A stretch of DNA of 52,119 nt from Aminipila sp047974845 (lineage in GTDB: Bacteria > Bacillota > Clostridia > Peptostreptococcales > Anaerovoracaceae). Positions 32,485-40,266 of the stretch are shown one piece after another. The stretch is taken from positions 1 through 52,119 of the forward strand of contig JBKECQ010000068.1 in NCBI GenBank assembly GCA_047974845.1. The letters run 5' to 3'. Both the position numbers and the translations under genes were made by a program. The notes beneath the pieces were generated by a model that saw only the letters and a program-made list of their open reading frames with translations, made no database searches and was not told where the DNA came from. Positions within the stretch are counted from its first letter, which is position 1. The number at the start of each line of letters is the position of its first letter.

Positions 32485-33906
32485 TTGAATATTCTCATAT
32501 TTGCAGGGACCACAGAAGGTCGAAAACTTATAGACAAGTTAATATTATTTCAAAAATCATATGACAAGCAATTAAATAGCTTGTCTATTTGCGCTTGTAC
32601 TGCTACTGAATACGGAAAAGATGTATTGGAAAAAGAATATACTGATACGGTTGAAATCAAAGCTGGCAGATTGAATCAGGAAGAGATGAAACAGCTTATG
32701 ACTAGCAGTGATTTTGATGTTGTAGTAGATGCTACGCATCCCTATGCAACAGAGGTGACAAGAAATATAAAGTTAGCCTGTGAGAGCACAAATAATAAGT
32801 ATATAAGGCTACTTAGGGAGAAGACCGAATTTGGAGACGATTGTATTTTCACTGAAAATACACGGGAGGCTGTACAGTTCCTAAAAAAGACCTCCGGCAA
32901 TGTTCTGCTTACAGTTGGAAGTAAGGAACTTGCGCAATATACTGAATTAGAGGGTTTTGAGAATAGATTATATGCAAGAGTATTACCCATGATGGAAGTA
33001 ATAGAAAGTTGCAACTCGTTGGGCTTTGCAGGAAAGCACCTTATTTGTATGCAAGGGCCCTTTTCATGTGATATGAACATAGCAATGCTGAAACAACTGA
33101 ATTGCAAGTATCTGGTAACAAAGGATACAGGCAAAGAGGGCGGTGCATATGAAAAATATATGGCGGCAAGAGAAGCGGGAGCTACTTTAGTGGTTGTAGG
33201 GCGAAGCAGTCAAGAAACCGGACTATCAATTAAAGAAGTCTTAAAGAAAATTGTTTCTGAACATTATAATGGTCAAATAGATATTGAACAGATAGATTTC
33301 GAACAATTAAATATTGAACAAATAGATTTCGAACAATTAAATATTGAACAAATAAAGAACCAACAAATAGGCAATATGGATTTTGGGGAAAAGTCCCAAG
33401 AAAAAAACTACGAATTAGCCGACTGGTTTCCAATGTTCGTGAATTTAAATAATAGAAATGTTGCCGTTATTGGCGCAGGAAAAATTGCTTTTAGAAGAAT
33501 AAAAGCTTTATTGCAGTTTTCATGTAATTTACGAATTATAGCCAAGGATGTTTCCGATGAAACAAGAGAGCTAGTAGAGAACTACAGGTCTAATGACCGG
33601 TGTTATAATACAAATAGAAGCATAGAAATTTATGAAAAAGAATTTGATGTTAATGATATAATAGGTGCAGATATTGTTGTTACAGCAACAAACAACAGTC
33701 TTTTAAATAAAAAAATAGGGCAGAAATGCAAAGAAGTAGGAATACTTGTAAATATAGCAGACAATAAGGAAGAGTGTGATTTTTACTTTCCTGGGGTAGC
33801 TGTTGAAGGAAGTTTAGTTGCAGGGGTTACGGCTCAAGGCAAAAACCATAGTTTGGCGAAAAAAGCCTCAGCATCTATAAGGAGAGTTTTGGCGGATATA
33901 AAATAA
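32485..33906 (+). CDS. fusion of cobalt-precorrin-6A reductase (CbiJ) and precorrin-2 dehydrogenase
   Basis: A 473-residue two-domain protein starting at a TTG codon with GGGAGG 6 bases upstream (32473-32478). Residues 1-255 match CbiJ/CobK: ILIFAGTTEGRKL, DATHPYATEVTRN, VTKDTGKEGGAYEK and VGRSSQE. Residues about 310-473 match the NAD-dependent precorrin-2 dehydrogenase domain of Met8/CysG: VAVIGAGKIAFRRIKALL, IVVTATNN and the catalytic-Asp region NIADNKEECDFYFPG. The first domain reduces cobalt-precorrin-6A; the second oxidises precorrin-2 to sirohydrochlorin, which CbiK then loads with cobalt. The linker (about 260-300) contains two and a half copies of a 10-residue repeat NIEQIDFEQL. The fusion joins non-consecutive steps of one pathway. 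Confidence 0.88.
   Translation: MNILIFAGTTEGRKLIDKLILFQKSYDKQLNSLSICACTATEYGKDVLEKEYTDTVEIKAGRLNQEEMKQLMTSSDFDVVVDATHPYATEVTRNIKLACESTNNKYIRLLREKTEFGDDCIFTENTREAVQFLKKTSGNVLLTVGSKELAQYTELEGFENRLYARVLPMMEVIESCNSLGFAGKHLICMQGPFSCDMNIAMLKQLNCKYLVTKDTGKEGGAYEKYMAAREAGATLVVVGRSSQETGLSIKEVLKKIVSEHYNGQIDIEQIDFEQLNIEQIDFEQLNIEQIKNQQIGNMDFGEKSQEKNYELADWFPMFVNLNNRNVAVIGAGKIAFRRIKALLQFSCNLRIIAKDVSDETRELVENYRSNDRCYNTNRSIEIYEKEFDVNDIIGADIVVTATNNSLLNKKIGQKCKEVGILVNIADNKEECDFYFPGVAVEGSLVAGVTAQGKNHSLAKKASASIRRVLADIK
33281..33353 (+). repeat. 30-bp tandem repeat in the linker of the CbiJ fusion gene
   Basis: Units at 33281-33310 and 33311-33340 differ at one base, and a partial third runs to 33353. Each encodes D/N-IEQIDFEQL. 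The near identity suggests a recent duplication. The unit length is the same 30 bp as in the response regulator gene at 2801-2950. Confidence 0.9.
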
Positions 33907-34036
33907 GCACTTGTTGAATATAAATAAAAATTAGGATATAAAAACAAAATGTGAAAATAAGATATAAAAACGAGATATCCAAACTAAGATATTTAAATAA
34001 GATATTTAAATAAGATATCCAACACGGAGGCAAAAT
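33907..34036 (+). other. short A/T-rich spacer with small tandem repeats before hemC
   Basis: The spacer holds repeats of aagatatttaaat (around 33985-34015) and gatataaaaac. No promoter of good quality or hairpin terminator is evident, so hemC is probably part of the upstream transcript. Confidence 0.5.
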
Positions 34037-34915
34037 ATGAGTAAACGAAAAATTGTAGTTGGTAGTAGAGACAGTAAGCTGGCAGTAGCTCAATCTGAGC
34101 TTGTTATGAATATGATTTCTAAAAAGTATCCGGAACTTGAACTTGAACTTGTTACTATGAAGACTACAGGGGATATTATCCTTGATAAGCGATTAGACAA
34201 AATTGGAGGCAAAGGGTTATTTGTAAAAGAACTAGATAAAGCACTTGAAGAAGGAAAAATAGATATTTCAGTTCATAGTTTAAAAGATTTACCTATGGAG
34301 ATTTCAGATAGTCTGCCACTAGTTGCATTTTCAAAGAGGGAAAACCCTTTTGACGTTTTGGTTTTTCCTAATGGGAATAATGAACCTAATATGGATTTGC
34401 CCCTTGGGACATCAAGTTTGAGAAGAGAACTTCAAATTAGAGAAATTCATCCGAACTGGCAAGTAGAAAGTGTGAGAGGAAATCTTCAGACAAGATTGTC
34501 AAAGCTGGACAGTGGTCAATACGGTGCTATTATTTTAGCTTATGCAGGATTGGCAAGGCTAGGTATGGAAGATAGGATTGGCAAGGTATTTACGGCGGAT
34601 GAAATGATTCCTTCCGCAGGGCAGGGAATATTGGCTATACAAGGTAGAGCCGGAGAAGATTATTCATTCTTAGATTGTGTAAATGATAAGGAAGCAGAGA
34701 TTTGTGCAAAAACAGAAAGAGCGTTTGTTACATATTTAGATGGAGGTTGTAGTTCTCCAATAGGCGCATTTGCTCAAGTATCAGGAGAAGATATCCTTAT
34801 TTACGGACTTTATTATGATGAGGTAACTAAAGTATATAGGAAAGATAAAATAGCTGGCAAAGCAGTGGATGGTGAAAAGTTAGCTGTTGAATTAGCTAAG
34901 AAATTAAAGAGGTAA
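34037..34915 (+). CDS. hemC: porphobilinogen deaminase (hydroxymethylbilane synthase)
   Basis: It joins four porphobilinogens to the linear hydroxymethylbilane. The 292-residue product has the VGSRDSKLAVAQ start, GKGLFVKELDKAL, HSLKDLPM, GTSSLRRELQI and the cofactor-binding cysteine in YLDGGCSSPIGAFAQ (about 240). GGAGG lies 8 bases before the ATG. Its stop overlaps the next possible start codon (TAATG), giving tight coupling to the cobA-hemD gene. Confidence 0.97.
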   Translation: MSKRKIVVGSRDSKLAVAQSELVMNMISKKYPELELELVTMKTTGDIILDKRLDKIGGKGLFVKELDKALEEGKIDISVHSLKDLPMEISDSLPLVAFSKRENPFDVLVFPNGNNEPNMDLPLGTSSLRRELQIREIHPNWQVESVRGNLQTRLSKLDSGQYGAIILAYAGLARLGMEDRIGKVFTADEMIPSAGQGILAIQGRAGEDYSFLDCVNDKEAEICAKTERAFVTYLDGGCSSPIGAFAQVSGEDILIYGLYYDEVTKVYRKDKIAGKAVDGEKLAVELAKKLKR

Positions 34916-34920
34916 TGCAT

Positions 34921-36489
34921 ATGGTACTTAATAATACAAATGGAAAGGTATGGCTTGTAGGTGCAGGTCCGGGGGATGCTGGATTATTTACATTAAAAGG
35001 TAAAGCAGTTTTAGAACAGGCCCATGTTGTAGTGTATGATAAATTAGTAGGTCAGGGAATTCTAAATATGATTCCCAAGTCAGCAGAACTAATTTTTGTA
35101 GGCAAAGTAGCCGGCAACCATGCAGTTCCACAAGAAGAAATTAATAAAATATTACTAAATCAGGCATTATTGGGCAAAAGGGTTGTAAGATTAAAAGGTG
35201 GTGACCCCTTTGTTTTTGGACGAGGCGGTGAAGAATTAGAACTGCTTTGCGATCATAACATTCCTTTTGAAATAGTTCCAGGAATTACTTCGGCAGTTTC
35301 TGTGCCGGCGTATAATGGTATACCTGTAACACACAGAGATTTTGTATCATCATTGCACATAATAACAGGTCACACAAAGAAAAAAGAAGAAGCTGACATA
35401 GATTATGAATCTCTAGTAAAATTAGGCGGGACATTTGTATTTTTAATGGGTGTTACAGCAATGTCTAAAATCTGTAAAGGGTTAATAGAAGCAGGAATGA
35501 GCCCTGATATGCCAGCGGCCATTTTAGAAAGAGGAACTACTGCACACCAAAGAAGGGTTGTTTCCAATGTTAAAAATCTTCCTGAGGATGCAGAAAAGGC
35601 ACAGATAAAAACTCCTGCGATAATCGTGGTAGGTGAGGTTTGTTCACTGGAAAAACAATTCCATTGGGCAGAAGACCGTATGCTTGGAGGGTTAAAGGTT
35701 GCAATAACAAGACCACAAGACAGAAGCTCTTCTTTAGCAGAAAAACTGTCAATGCTTGGTGCGGAAGTTGTTCTGATGCCAACTATTGAAACAAAGGCGA
35801 TTTCTGAGACAGATATGCTAACAGAGGCAATTAACAACATTGAGGATTTTGATTGCATAGCATTTACAAGCCCTGTGGGTGTAACAATATTTTTAGATAA
35901 GCTTAGGGCGCTTAAGTTTGATATAAGAAGACTGGGAAAAATTAAACTAGCTGTTATTGGCTCAGCGACAAGAGCCTCTATAGAAAAAACAGGTCTACTC
36001 GTAGATTTAATGCCTGAAGTATATAGTGGTGAAGCTTTGGGAGAATTGATAGCTAAAGAGGCAAAACAGTGGTCTGAAGAATCAGGAAAGGAATCAAGGA
36101 TTTTAATTCCTAGAGCAAGGATTGGAACCGATGAGGTAATAAAACCATTGGAATCTGCCGGAATAAAGTACTCAGATATTCCAATATATGATACATTTGA
36201 GATGAAAGATGAAAATGAATCAACTAATGATGTACAAGGCTCAAGAACAAGCTTAGTTGATTTTAATGCTGAAAATGTAGACTATGTTGCATTTACAAGT
36301 GCATCCACTGTTAGAGGTTTTGTTGCAATGTCGGGGGTTAATGAATTTGCAAAAATAAATGCTGTTTGTATTGGAAAAAAGACTGCAGAAGAAGCAGAAA
36401 AGTATGGAATGAACATTTCCATAGCAAAAGAAGCAACAATAGATAGCATGGTGGAATGCTTAATAGAACTAAAAAATAATTTTAGGTAG
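34921..36489 (+). CDS. cobA-hemD: fusion of uroporphyrinogen-III C-methyltransferase and uroporphyrinogen-III synthase
   Basis: A 522-residue bifunctional protein. Residues about 1-245 are the SAM-dependent methyltransferase (CobA/SirA): VWLVGAGPGDAGLFTLKG, VRLKGGDPFVFGRGGEE, VPGITSAVSVPAYNGIPVTH-type region and GTTAHQRRV. Residues about 255-522 are HemD: LKVAITRPQDRSSSL, IAFTSPVGV and VAFTSASTVRGF. HemD closes hydroxymethylbilane into uroporphyrinogen III and CobA methylates it to precorrin-2, so the fusion links consecutive steps. I chose the ATG at 34921, 8 bases after AAAGAGG; the ATG at 34915 overlaps the hemC stop and is only two bases from that site. This fusion is common in Firmicutes. 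Confidence 0.94.
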   Translation: MVLNNTNGKVWLVGAGPGDAGLFTLKGKAVLEQAHVVVYDKLVGQGILNMIPKSAELIFVGKVAGNHAVPQEEINKILLNQALLGKRVVRLKGGDPFVFGRGGEELELLCDHNIPFEIVPGITSAVSVPAYNGIPVTHRDFVSSLHIITGHTKKKEEADIDYESLVKLGGTFVFLMGVTAMSKICKGLIEAGMSPDMPAAILERGTTAHQRRVVSNVKNLPEDAEKAQIKTPAIIVVGEVCSLEKQFHWAEDRMLGGLKVAITRPQDRSSSLAEKLSMLGAEVVLMPTIETKAISETDMLTEAINNIEDFDCIAFTSPVGVTIFLDKLRALKFDIRRLGKIKLAVIGSATRASIEKTGLLVDLMPEVYSGEALGELIAKEAKQWSEESGKESRILIPRARIGTDEVIKPLESAGIKYSDIPIYDTFEMKDENESTNDVQGSRTSLVDFNAENVDYVAFTSASTVRGFVAMSGVNEFAKINAVCIGKKTAEEAEKYGMNISIAKEATIDSMVECLIELKNNFR

Positions 36490-36535
36490 TAGTGCCCTTA
36501 AATAGGGTATAAACAAAAAACAAAAGAATTGACAG

Positions 36536-36580
36536 AAAAAAGGTTATGGTTAACAAAAACTATAACCTTTTTATTTTCAG
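36536..36580 (+). terminator. terminator of the tetrapyrrole operon
   Basis: AAAAGGTTATGG (36538-36549) pairs with CTATAACCTTTT (36560-36571), with one G-T pair, then a T-rich tail. It ends the long cbiM to cobA-hemD run and faces the convergent thioesterase gene; a similar reading is possible from the other strand. Confidence 0.8.
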
Positions 36581-36646
36581 TTAATGCCAAAATGAAGACA
36601 ATGCCCAAATAGCAAAAATGAAAAGTCAAAGCCAAAATCAAAGCAG

Positions 36647-37072
36647 TTAAAAGGTTAGCTTCGATGCCTTTTCTCGAGCATTTCTTTCAAATTCATTTTT
36701 AGGTTCGTCCATTGTAATACCATGACTAATTTTTTCTTTTGTATTTGAGTCAACACAAACAAAAGTAATAAAACCATCTACATGGTGTGTTTGATTAATC
36801 TCTGATATTGCATTTACATAAACAGTGAGACTTGTTGTTCCAACCTTCACAACTCTAGAATGAATTGTAAATACATCTCCCTTTGGAACTGGTCTTTTAA
36901 ATGTAAAGCCATGGACATTAATGCACAGTATATTTTCCGGGTGACCATGTGCGGCAGCAGCGGCAATAAATGCGGCTTCTACTAACCATTCTGAAGTTCT
37001 TCCGGCAAATAAAGTTCCGTGGTGATTTAAATCTTCTGATTTAACAAGGTGTGAAACGATATGTTCTTTCAT
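36647..37072 (-). CDS. acyl-CoA thioesterase-like hotdog protein
   Basis: A 141-residue single hotdog-fold protein. The motif LNHHGTLFAGRTSEWLVEAAF (split here as LNHHGTLFAG and RTSEWLVEAAF) matches the acyl-CoA thioesterase family (YciA/BACH-like), where a conserved acidic or polar residue on the central helix and the N-terminal Asn/His region form the active site. The second strand region VHGFTFKRPVPKGDVF is also typical. It probably releases CoA from acyl-CoA; chain length is unknown. AAGGAGG lies 9 bases before its ATG. It is a single minus-strand gene beside the phage tail module. Confidence 0.82.
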   Translation of the reverse strand: MKEHIVSHLVKSEDLNHHGTLFAGRTSEWLVEAAFIAAAAAHGHPENILCINVHGFTFKRPVPKGDVFTIHSRVVKVGTTSLTVYVNAISEINQTHHVDGFITFVCVDSNTKEKISHGITMDEPKNEFERNAREKASKLTF

Positions 37073-37237
37073 TTTAGAGTCCTCCTTAGTTCTTATTGTA
37101 TAAAATTATAATTTATAGTTTTTAGTTTTTAGTTTTTATCATATGTATTATATTATTTATTCATAAATTCTTATATTTATATGGTTAATATATGTAAAAT
37201 ATTTTTTGCACCCATATTGTGAAAAAGGAGAATTGAG

Positions 37238-37360
37238 ATGAAGAAAAGATACATGACCTTAAATGAAAATTATTATGCTATTTATTACATAAGAACAAAT
37301 ACTATCATTTATAACAATTCCTTTAAGGGTGGGGGTCGAGTTATACATCTAATTGATTAA
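37238..37360 (+). CDS. small 40-residue protein, unknown
   Basis: A short ORF in the 314-base gap between the thioesterase gene and the repressor gene. AAAGGAG (37224-37230) lies 7 bases before its ATG. The product starts MKKRYMTLNENYYAIYYI and is rich in Tyr and Asn, with no clear membrane segment. I recognise no family. It points toward the minus-strand repressor gene. Ribosome site and spacing are good, but coding is not proven. Upstream (37085-37200) is only A/T-rich DNA. Confidence 0.4.
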   Translation: MKKRYMTLNENYYAIYYIRTNTIIYNNSFKGGGRVIHLID

Positions 37361-37386
37361 TTAGATTTTATAGCGTTAACATTATA

Positions 37387-37800
37387 CTATTTCAAAGAAG
37401 TCTGTTTGGTGGGTGTATGGGCTTCTTTTTCTGATATGCTAAGAAGTTGCTTTAGCTTTCTATATTCCAATAGTCCACGAGTATAATCCAATATTTTATC
37501 TTGTTCTTCTTTATTACAATTTCTAAATAAGTCAAGCAGTTGTTGCTCATTTTTACATAAGTTGTTTGAAGAATCCTTAGAAATTTCACTAATACTAGGG
37601 TTTTCACCAGTTATAAGGTAAGCAGCAGTGGTGTTTAGTGCGTCAGCCAGTGGCAACAACTTATCTATGCCCATATTCATAATATCTGCGGATTCATATC
37701 TGTATATAGTTGCGGGTGAAACCCCAATTATTTCAGCAATTGCCTCAGCGGAAAGATTAAGTTCCTTTCTTCTTTTCTTTATTCTTTCATTTATATTCAT
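37387..37800 (-). CDS. XRE-family repressor of the tail module
   Basis: A 137-residue protein with an N-terminal helix-turn-helix of the Cro/CI type (INERIKKRRKELNLSAEAIAEIIGVSPATIYRYES, given here in parts: ERIKKRRKELNLS and IAEIIGVSPATIYRYE). A longer helical C-terminal part without a recognisable peptidase motif follows, so self-cleavage is not evident. I chose the ATG at 37800 (MNINERI), preceded by GGGGTG; an earlier in-frame ATG at 37860 would start inside the promoter. It faces the Cro-like gene across an operator-rich region and probably keeps the tail genes silent until induction. Confidence 0.85.
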   Translation of the reverse strand: MNINERIKKRRKELNLSAEAIAEIIGVSPATIYRYESADIMNMGIDKLLPLADALNTTAAYLITGENPSISEISKDSSNNLCKNEQQLLDLFRNCNKEEQDKILDYTRGLLEYRKLKQLLSISEKEAHTPTKQTSLK

Positions 37801-37831
37801 TTTAACACCCCACTTTAATAATAATATATTG

Positions 37832-37860
37832 AATATACCATTAAACTCGCATATTTGCAA
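37832..37860 (-). promoter_or_regulatory. promoter of the repressor gene
   Basis: On the minus strand: TTGCAA (37860-37855), a 17-base spacer, TATATT (37837-37832). The spacer contains ATGCGAG, one half of the operator motif, which would allow self-regulation. Confidence 0.55.
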
Positions 37861-37866
37861 TGAGAA
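37845..37866. promoter_or_regulatory. operator site 1 (imperfect)
   Basis: actcgcatatttgcaatgag is a degenerate version of the CTCGCA-N4-TGCGAG palindrome; the left half is intact, the right half is changed. It overlaps the repressor promoter. Confidence 0.5.
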
Positions 37867-37899
37867 ATGTTGAATTATAAGGTTTTAAAAAATATAGTA

Positions 37900-37929
37900 T
37901 TGACTTCTCGCACAAATGCGAGTTATATT
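37900..37929 (+). promoter_or_regulatory. promoter of the Cro-like gene and tail operon
   Basis: TTGACT (37900-37905), an 18-base spacer and TATATT (37924-37929). The whole spacer is filled by operator site 2, so a bound repressor would block polymerase. Confidence 0.6.
37905..37924. promoter_or_regulatory. operator site 2
   Basis: ttctcgcacaaatgcgagtt: ctcgca and tgcgag form an inverted repeat around caaa-like centre bases. It lies exactly between the -35 and -10 boxes of the rightward promoter. Confidence 0.65.
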
Positions 37930-37973
37930 AAAAATGGTAGATGTATCTAAACTTAGAGGGGAAAGGCGAGAAA

Positions 37974-38186
37974 ATGAAAGTAGATTTGGATAAATTAACA
38001 GAGAAGATATTATATTGCAATTATAACTACGAAACTTTTGCTGAAAAATTAGGCCTTGAAGTTGATGTGCTATATGAAAAAATTAACCCTAATGGAGCAC
38101 CTTTGTTGGTAAAAGAGCTGTATAAAATTGTGGAATTATTAAACTTAACTACAATTGAGATAAAAGATATTTTTTTTAAATATTAA
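37974..38186 (+). CDS. small Cro-like helix-turn-helix protein
   Basis: A 70-residue protein starting MKVDLDKLTEKIL. The pattern YETFAEKLGLEVDVLYEKINPNG resembles the helix-turn-helix of small phage regulators (DUF739/Cro-like). I chose the ATG at 37974, after AAAGG at 37962-37966; the upstream in-frame ATG has no ribosome site. It is the first rightward gene after the operator-promoter region and may counter the repressor. A perfect copy of the operator lies across its stop codon region. Confidence 0.65.
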   Translation: MKVDLDKLTEKILYCNYNYETFAEKLGLEVDVLYEKINPNGAPLLVKELYKIVELLNLTTIEIKDIFFKY

Positions 38187-38204
38187 CTCGCATAAATGCG
38201 AGTT
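38185..38204. promoter_or_regulatory. operator site 3 (perfect palindrome)
   Basis: aactcgcataaatgcgagtt is a perfect 9-bp inverted repeat with a two-base centre. It begins at the last base of the Cro-like gene and lies 30 bases before the sigma-like gene, so it could act as a second repression or roadblock site. Confidence 0.7.
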
Positions 38205-38236
38205 TTACAGCAAATATATAAAGGAGGAAAAGGAAA

Positions 38237-38671
38237 ATGGAGAAGGAAGAACTAAGACAGCTATATTACTTAAATAAAGAAGTGATTCACCTAAAAAAAA
38301 GATTAAAGGAGTTAGAAAATGTGTCAATTTCAGAAAACCCTAGTGTACATATAACAGGAATGCCTTCCGGAAGGGGGATTTCAGATAAGGTGAGTAGATA
38401 CTCCTTGGAGATGGAATATTTAGAAGATTTAATATCCCAGAAGATTAGTGAGTGCTGGCAAGAAATAAAAAGATTAAATGAGTACATTAATAGTATTCAA
38501 GACAGTACATTAAGACAAATATTTACGCTTAGATACATAAATGCATTTACATGGCAACAAATAGCCTTTGCTATAGGTGAAAGTGATGAAAGCTATCCCC
38601 GAAGAAAACATAATGCCTTTTTAAAGGCAGAGAAGAAGACCAAAAACAGTTTGCCGAAAATGCCGAAATAA
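38237..38671 (+). CDS. phage sigma-like late transcription activator (DUF1492/ArpU-like)
   Basis: A 144-residue helical protein. The N-terminal part is a charged coiled-coil. The C-terminal part, RQIFTLRYINAFTWQQIAFAIG (about 94-115), has the look of a sigma-70 region 4 helix-turn-helix (LRY...TWQQIA...G), as in DUF1492/ArpU-type phage regulators that switch on late genes. AAAGGAGG lies before the ATG. It directly precedes the structural tail genes, which fits a role as their activator. Confidence 0.72.
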   Translation: MEKEELRQLYYLNKEVIHLKKRLKELENVSISENPSVHITGMPSGRGISDKVSRYSLEMEYLEDLISQKISECWQEIKRLNEYINSIQDSTLRQIFTLRYINAFTWQQIAFAIGESDESYPRRKHNAFLKAEKKTKNSLPKMPK

Positions 38672-38723
38672 TCGTGATAGCATAAGACTTGTAAGAAATT
38701 AAAAACAAGGAAAGGAGGAAAAA

Positions 38724-39176
38724 ATGATTACAATATTACAGCTTAATACAGCTTTGGCGGAAAAGATAAAGTATGTGTTAATAGGTACAGAGTTTGAAAA
38801 CATAGCTATTATTCGTGAAATTAATACACAAATTGAGACTAGACCATCAATCAAGATTGCTGTTGAAAATTTAAAATCAGTAAAGTTTAATTCCATGTGT
38901 AGAGAAAAAACTTTTACTGTAAATATTATTTTTCTAGCTAAAGATGTGGGTAATGTTGAAGAACACAATAGTAAGATTCAACAAATAATTGAAAGTACAT
39001 TATTTGAAGACTTATATGTAGAGGAAAAAAGGCTGACCGTATCTAATATAAATACACAGATTACAGAAACTCATATGAAAATAAGTTTTGAATTGGACTT
39101 ACTGGAAATCTTACAGGATGCCGAAGAAGGCGAACCTATGGAAACATTAAATTATAAGGAGGAATTAAATGATTAA
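38724..39176 (+). CDS. tail terminator-like protein
   Basis: A 150-residue protein of mixed alpha/beta pattern, typical of the phage tail terminator/completion proteins placed just before the sheath gene in contractile tail clusters (DUF6838-like). No catalytic motif is expected. It starts after AAAGGAGG and overlaps the sheath start by 8 bases. The call rests mainly on size and position and on a general likeness to such proteins. Confidence 0.6.
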   Translation: MITILQLNTALAEKIKYVLIGTEFENIAIIREINTQIETRPSIKIAVENLKSVKFNSMCREKTFTVNIIFLAKDVGNVEEHNSKIQQIIESTLFEDLYVEEKRLTVSNINTQITETHMKISFELDLLEILQDAEEGEPMETLNYKEELND

Positions 39177-40257
39177 GTTACCAAACATTGAAGTATCTTT
39201 CAAACAGCTTGCAGGAACGCTTATTGAAAGAAGTGAAAGAGGAATAGTTATCTTAATAGTAAAGGATGACACAGATAAAACATTTGAATACAAGGAGTAC
39301 AACTCCATTATAGCGGCACAAAAGGATAAGGCTCTGTTTACAACAGAAAACTTAAAGTATATTAATGACATTTTCAATTATTCACTAAGCAAATTGGCGG
39401 TTGTTAGGATTGATAAAACCGGTGGAAGCATGGCAGATGCTTTACAGATTGTTGAACACAATATTAAATCCGGATGGGTGACAATTGCTGATGCTACGCA
39501 GGAAGAATGGACAACTTTAGTAAGCTGGATTAAAACAAAGGAAACAGAAAGAAAAACATATAAGGCAGTTGTTTATAAAGCCAGTGTGTGCGACTGTAAG
39601 CATATTGTAAACTTTTTCAATGAACAAGTTACTTTTGCAGATGAAAGAGGTACTGTTACCGGTGATAAATATTGTCCATCTTTAGCAGGTATCTTAGCAA
39701 GTTGCAATGTAAGGAAGGGCTCAACATACTTTAAATGTACAAACCTTACATCTGTAAAGGAAGTAGCAAATAATGAAGATGCGGTAGCCAACGGAAAGCT
39801 TATTTTAATAAATGATATTGATACTGTCAAAATTGCTTTAGGTATAAATTCACTAACTACAACAGATGGAAACACTTCCACTGAGGACATGAAATATATA
39901 GATACAGTTGAGGCCATGGATATAATTATGGATGATATTTCTACAGTATTTAAGAGGGAGTATCTAGGTAATTACAAAAATAATTACGACAATCAGGTTT
40001 TATTAATAAGTGCTATTAACTCATATCTTAAGCAGCTTGCCGGTGAGAATATTTTAGATAATACATATGCAAATAAAGTAGATGTAGATACAGAATCACA
40101 AAGAGCAGCTTGGCTTGGAGTCGGAAAAGCAGAAGCTGAGGGTTGGTCTGAGCAGAAGTTAAAGGATACAGCATTTAAGAGAAGTGTATTTTTAACCGGG
40201 GATATAAAGATTCTGGGATCCATGGAAAATTTGACACTGAGTATTAATCTTTTATAG
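39169..40257 (+). CDS. contractile tail sheath protein (XkdK/diffocin-like)
   Basis: A 362-residue sheath subunit. The N-terminus (PNIEVSFKQLAGTLIERSERGIV, split over about 4-26) and the C-terminal domain (DTAFKRSVFLTGDIKILGSMENLTLSI region) match the short sheath proteins of PBSX-like and Clostridioides R-type particles, which are about 350 residues, clearly shorter than T4 or PBSX sheaths. Sheath contraction drives the tube through the target envelope. AAGGAGG precedes the ATG. It is followed 9 bases later by the tube gene. Confidence 0.88.
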   Translation: MIKLPNIEVSFKQLAGTLIERSERGIVILIVKDDTDKTFEYKEYNSIIAAQKDKALFTTENLKYINDIFNYSLSKLAVVRIDKTGGSMADALQIVEHNIKSGWVTIADATQEEWTTLVSWIKTKETERKTYKAVVYKASVCDCKHIVNFFNEQVTFADERGTVTGDKYCPSLAGILASCNVRKGSTYFKCTNLTSVKEVANNEDAVANGKLILINDIDTVKIALGINSLTTTDGNTSTEDMKYIDTVEAMDIIMDDISTVFKREYLGNYKNNYDNQVLLISAINSYLKQLAGENILDNTYANKVDVDTESQRAAWLGVGKAEAEGWSEQKLKDTAFKRSVFLTGDIKILGSMENLTLSINLL

Positions 40258-40266
40258 GAGGAAAGT

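Noticed and set aside
36490..37386. att sites flanking the tail module
   Set aside because: I found no direct repeat pair around the left edge, and the right edge lies outside the window, so nothing can be claimed.
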